Shown here piece by piece: positions 6,353 through 8,684 of a DNA stretch of 8,684 nt (position 1 is its first letter; each line of letters opens with the position of its first letter). Origin of the DNA: Acidimicrobiales bacterium (lineage in GTDB: Bacteria > Actinomycetota > Acidimicrobiia > Acidimicrobiales > SHLQ01). The notes under the pieces are model-generated. The model made no database searches and was not told where the DNA came from. It saw nothing but the letters and a program-made list of their open reading frames with translations. The position numbers were made by a program, and so were the translations under genes. The stretch is from positions 1-8,684 of the forward strand of contig JABDJW010000281.1 of assembly GCA_013002375.1 (NCBI GenBank), given 5' to 3'.

Positions 6353-8041
6353 GTGCACCCCTGGATTGTGTTGCGCCGCCTCGCGGGGCGACGTTTGTTC
6401 TCGACGCTGCTCGTAGCGATGGTCCTGTCGATCGTCGCGCCGGTCGCGCCCGTGTTGGCCCAGGACGGTCCCGCGCCCACCAATCCGGCGCCGGCCGACC
6501 CGGCGCCCGCTCCGGTTCCTCCGGTCGAACCCGAGCCGGCGCCCGCTCCTCCCGTAGAACCCGCACCCGCTCCGGCTGATCCGCCGCCGCCCGACGCCGA
6601 AGCGCCCGCACCGGACACCACGGCCGTCCCCCCGGCCGAGCTCCCGATCCAGGGCACCGGTGAAGGCCTCCCCACGCCGCCCCAGCCGACGCTCAGCCCG
6701 GCCGAGATCGCCCGTCTCCAGGGCGACTACGACCAGCTGCTGTCGACCGAGGCCGATGCGTTGCTCGAGTACGAAGAAGCGCTCGAGGCGCTCGAGGATC
6801 TGGAAGAACAGATCGAGATCCTGGAAACCGAGATCGCCGAGGTGGAGAGCGCCCTACGGGTCGCCCGAGCCAAGGTGGTGGTCGCCGAACGCGAACGAAC
6901 CAATGCCGAAGCCGAGCTCGATCGGGTGCAGACCGAGCTGGCCGGTGAACGCGAGCGGCTGAAGGCCCAGGCGGTCGAAGCGTTCGTGAGCGGCAGTCGT
7001 ACCGGCAACGCCGCGACCGAGATCTTCGCCCAGGGCAACCTGACCGACATCGGCATCGCCCAGGAGTATGGCGGCATCCTGCTCGACGCGCAGAACAACC
7101 TGATCGACGAGATCGAGGAGCTCGAGGCCGAAGCCACCCGGTTGGCCGACGAGCTGCGGCGCAAGGAGCGGGAGGCCAAGGACGCACGCGACGAAGTGAT
7201 GGCGCGGGAGCGGTTCCTGCGCGAAGCCGAGAAGCTCCTGCTCGAACTCCGCGACGAACTCCGCCAGAACGTGGCCGACAATCGCACCCGCCTGGCCGAG
7301 ATCCAGAGCGACAAGGCCAACGTCGAAGAACGGTTGAACTTGCTGCAGAGCGACTCCGACGGCATCAGCGCCATTCTGGCGTCGCTGCAGGCCGGACAAC
7401 CTCGCTACGAGAACCTCCCGCTCTTCTCGCCACCGACCCAGGATGCGGTGCCCGGTTCGCCCTTCGGCATCCGCCTCCACCCGATCCTGCGGGTCGCCCG
7501 GATGCACGCCGGCCAGGACATCGCCGCGAACTTCGGCGACGAGATCAGAGCCGTCGCGGCCGGCGTCGTGGTGCATGCCGAGCAGCGGGGCGGCTACGGC
7601 TTGGTGACGGTGATCGACCATGGCGATCAGCTCGCTTCGGTCTACGCCCACCAGAGCAGCTTCACCGTGGTCGTCGGTCAGCAGGTTCATCGGGGTGAAC
7701 TGATCGGCTACATCGGGAGCACCGGCTTGTCGACCGGGCCCCACCTGCACTTCGAGGTGCGGGCCCTGGGCGAACCGATCGACCCGTTCAACATCGTGAA
7801 CTGGGGCGAGGAATGGCCGACGCCATGCGACGTCCTACTCGGCACCGAGAACCTGGCCGACATCGCCGCCTTCGACGAACGCGAGGACTGCGAGTTCCCC
7901 GAGCAGGAGCTCGAGGAGCAAGAACCGAGCACGCTGGCCGAGCTGGTCGAAGACGTCGACCCGGCCGACCGCGTCGAAGAGGCCGACGATCCCCGGGCCC
8001 CGAGCCTCGACGACATCGGCTATTCGGGGTTGCCCACGTAG
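6353..8041 (+). CDS. Secreted coiled-coil M23 (LytM) peptidoglycan endopeptidase, probable FtsEX effector
   Basis: The 562-residue secreted protein should cut peptide cross-bridges in peptidoglycan during cell separation. Seen in order: a signal peptide (basic n-region RRLAGRR, hydrophobic core about 18-34, cleavage likely after VLA at residue 36); a Pro/Ala-rich spacer (40-96); a charged coiled coil (about 118-205); a hinge with AFVSGS (210-215); a second coiled coil (about 245-335); and an M23 domain (about 368-482). The M23 zinc site is complete: H385 and D389 in HAGQD and H466 in HLHFEV, with catalytic-site histidines H433 (YAHQ) and H464. Coiled coil-hinge-coiled coil is the plan of FtsX-activated hydrolases such as PcsB, CwlO, RipC and EnvC; EnvC itself has lost its zinc ligands, whereas this protein has not. 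An acidic tail of about 80 residues follows, with the protein's only cysteines, C492 and C513, likely a disulphide outside the cell. GTG 6353 is chosen because it gives the full signal peptide. The FtsEX link rests on position and architecture. Confidence 0.9.
   Translation: MHPWIVLRRLAGRRLFSTLLVAMVLSIVAPVAPVLAQDGPAPTNPAPADPAPAPVPPVEPEPAPAPPVEPAPAPADPPPPDAEAPAPDTTAVPPAELPIQGTGEGLPTPPQPTLSPAEIARLQGDYDQLLSTEADALLEYEEALEALEDLEEQIEILETEIAEVESALRVARAKVVVAERERTNAEAELDRVQTELAGERERLKAQAVEAFVSGSRTGNAATEIFAQGNLTDIGIAQEYGGILLDAQNNLIDEIEELEAEATRLADELRRKEREAKDARDEVMARERFLREAEKLLLELRDELRQNVADNRTRLAEIQSDKANVEERLNLLQSDSDGISAILASLQAGQPRYENLPLFSPPTQDAVPGSPFGIRLHPILRVARMHAGQDIAANFGDEIRAVAAGVVVHAEQRGGYGLVTVIDHGDQLASVYAHQSSFTVVVGQQVHRGELIGYIGSTGLSTGPHLHFEVRALGEPIDPFNIVNWGEEWPTPCDVLLGTENLADIAAFDEREDCEFPEQELEEQEPSTLAELVEDVDPADRVEEADDPRAPSLDDIGYSGLPT
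6518..6577 (+). repeat. Two tandem copies of a Pro-rich decapeptide
   Basis: Residues 56-65 (PPVEPEPAPA) and 66-75 (PPVEPAPAPA) of the M23 protein are a tandem duplication with one amino acid change, though several codons differ. It lies in the extended Pro/Ala spacer between the signal peptide and the first coiled coil, likely a flexible wall-spanning segment. Confidence 0.7.
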
Positions 8042-8050
8042 CCCGTGCGC

Positions 8051-8056
8051 TAGGGT
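8051..8056 (+). promoter_or_regulatory. Candidate -10 box of mscR
   Basis: TAGGGT fits TANNNT. TTGCCC (8030-8035), at the end of the M23 gene, is a possible -35 box, with a rather short 15-base spacer. Transcription would start near 8063 and give a leader of about 32 bases with a Shine-Dalgarno site, unlike the upstream genes. Confidence 0.4.
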
Positions 8057-8082
8057 TCGCCGTCGAAGACCGCGACCGACAC

Positions 8083-8088
8083 GGGGGA
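8083..8088 (+). promoter_or_regulatory. Shine-Dalgarno-like site of mscR
   Basis: GGGGGA ends 6 bases before the GTG at 8095 and can pair with the anti-Shine-Dalgarno end of 16S rRNA using G-U pairs. It decides the start in favour of this GTG over the out-of-frame ATG at 8088. Confidence 0.5.
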
Positions 8089-8094
8089 TGAAGC

Positions 8095-8684
8095 GTGGGC
8101 CAGCAAGTTCGAGCCGTCGTAGCCAAAGTCAAGGGCGAACCGGTGACGATCGAGACGATCGACGTGCCGGATCCGGGACCGGGTGAAGCGTTGGTCAAGG
8201 TGCAGGCCTGCGGGGTGTGCCACACCGACCTGCACTACCGGGAAGGTGCCATCAACGACGAGTTCCCGTTCCTGCTCGGTCACGAAGCGGCCGGCATCGT
8301 CGAATCGGTCGGTTCCGACGTCACCAACGTCGAGCCGGGGGATTTCGTGATCCTCAATTGGCGCGCGGTGTGCGGAAACTGTCGGGCCTGCAACCGCGGG
8401 CGGCCGCAGTACTGCTTCAGCACGCACAACGCCACCCAGAAGATGACCCTCGACGGGCAGGAGCTCAGCCCGGCGTTGGGCATCGGCGCCTTCGCCGAGA
8501 AGACGCTCGTGGCCGCCGGACAGTGCACGAAGGTGAACGCCGCGGCCAAGCCCGAGGTCGCCGGCCTGATCGGCTGCGGCGTGATGGCCGGTCTCGGCGC
8601 GGCCATGAACACCGGTGAAGTCGGCCGGGGTGATTCGGTGGCCGTGATCGGGTGCGGCGGCGTTGGAGATGCGGCCGTGGCCGG
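8095..8684 (+). CDS. mscR: S-(hydroxymethyl)mycothiol dehydrogenase (3' partial)
   Basis: This is the first 196 codons of a zinc-dependent medium-chain dehydrogenase, cut by the right edge; the family has about 360 residues. The enzyme oxidises the mycothiol-formaldehyde adduct to S-formylmycothiol with NAD+, detoxifying formaldehyde in the cytoplasm, and MscR also reduces S-nitrosomycothiol. Seen: catalytic zinc ligands C39 (in CGVCHTD), H63 with E64 (GHEAAG) and C161 (GCGVMAG); structural zinc cysteines C93, C96, C99 and C107 with the class III-like CX2CX2CX7C spacing; and the start of the Rossmann NAD site GCGGVG (186-191). The stretches NWRAVCGNCRAC, THNATQKMTLDG and LGIGAFAEKTLVAAGQCTKV are, from memory, diagnostic of the mycothiol-dependent branch rather than the glutathione-dependent one. 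The GTG start is supported by the Shine-Dalgarno-like GGGGGA and by the distance to the first family motif. Mycothiol use points to an actinobacterial host. It probably has its own promoter and is not functionally tied to ftsEX. Confidence 0.92.
   Translation, partial: MGQQVRAVVAKVKGEPVTIETIDVPDPGPGEALVKVQACGVCHTDLHYREGAINDEFPFLLGHEAAGIVESVGSDVTNVEPGDFVILNWRAVCGNCRACNRGRPQYCFSTHNATQKMTLDGQELSPALGIGAFAEKTLVAAGQCTKVNAAAKPEVAGLIGCGVMAGLGAAMNTGEVGRGDSVAVIGCGGVGDAAVA

Noticed and set aside
6319..6675. Gly/Ser/Ala-rich - strand frame resembling a silk- or PE-PGRS-like protein
   Set aside because: It is the complement of the Pro/Ala-coding spacer of the M23 gene (CCG/GCC read backwards), with no independent start signal.
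8042..8085. Inverted repeat CCCGTG / CACGGG around the mscR promoter
   Set aside because: Only six base pairs with a 32-base loop, easily by chance in GC-rich sequence.
8088..8090. ATG as start of mscR
   Set aside because: It is out of frame with the dehydrogenase and reads a Ser/Arg-rich shadow. The GTG at 8095 is in frame with all zinc-site motifs and has a Shine-Dalgarno-like site.

Overview
The window is a stretch of high-GC chromosome in which every recognisable gene lies on the + strand. It most likely comes from an actinobacterium, and a member of the Acidimicrobiia (Ilumatobacter-like) would fit. The evidence is the strong G/C preference at third codon positions, GTG starts, promoter-like TANNNT boxes set directly against start codons, and a 3'-terminal gene for a mycothiol-dependent formaldehyde dehydrogenase, because mycothiol is an actinobacterial thiol. 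The class-level placement is inference; the phylum-level placement is firmer.

Layout. (1) Positions 3-632 hold the C-terminal part of a family III CoA-transferase / alpha-methylacyl-CoA racemase-like enzyme, cut by the left edge. (2) secA (673-3396) is a complete, canonical preprotein translocase ATPase ending in a zinc-binding SEC-C motif. (3) A 116-base gap holds two hairpins in a row and then a promoter-like box. (4) prfB (3513-4637) encodes peptide chain release factor 2 without the programmed frameshift, and its stop codon lies in the loop of a perfect 11-bp hairpin. (5) After a 103-base gap with a promoter-like box come ftsE (4741-5418) and ftsX (5415-6305), overlapping by 4 bases. (6) After 47 bases comes a secreted coiled-coil M23 endopeptidase (6353-8041). 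(7) A divided leader with a promoter-like box and a Shine-Dalgarno sequence precedes the first 196 codons of mscR, which runs off the right edge.

How the genes work together. SecA drives export through SecYEG, and the M23 protein with its signal peptide is a plausible SecA client. FtsE and FtsX form an ABC-type complex at the septum that in other bacteria controls a coiled-coil peptidoglycan hydrolase. The M23 protein next to ftsX has the expected architecture (signal peptide, two coiled coils around a hinge, then a catalytic domain) and, unlike E. coli EnvC, keeps a full set of zinc ligands. It is therefore the likely effector of FtsEX in cell separation. The order secA-prfB-ftsE-ftsX-hydrolase resembles the order known from Bacillus and looks ancestral. 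The flanking racemase-like and mscR genes are metabolic and appear unrelated to this block.

I see no mobile element, CRISPR array, tRNA or rRNA gene, and no clearly new multi-gene system. The more interesting signals are in the gaps (apparently leaderless starts, hairpins, a 13-base motif shared by the ftsE and M23 leaders) and in the M23 protein (intact active site, acidic tail with the protein's only two cysteines).
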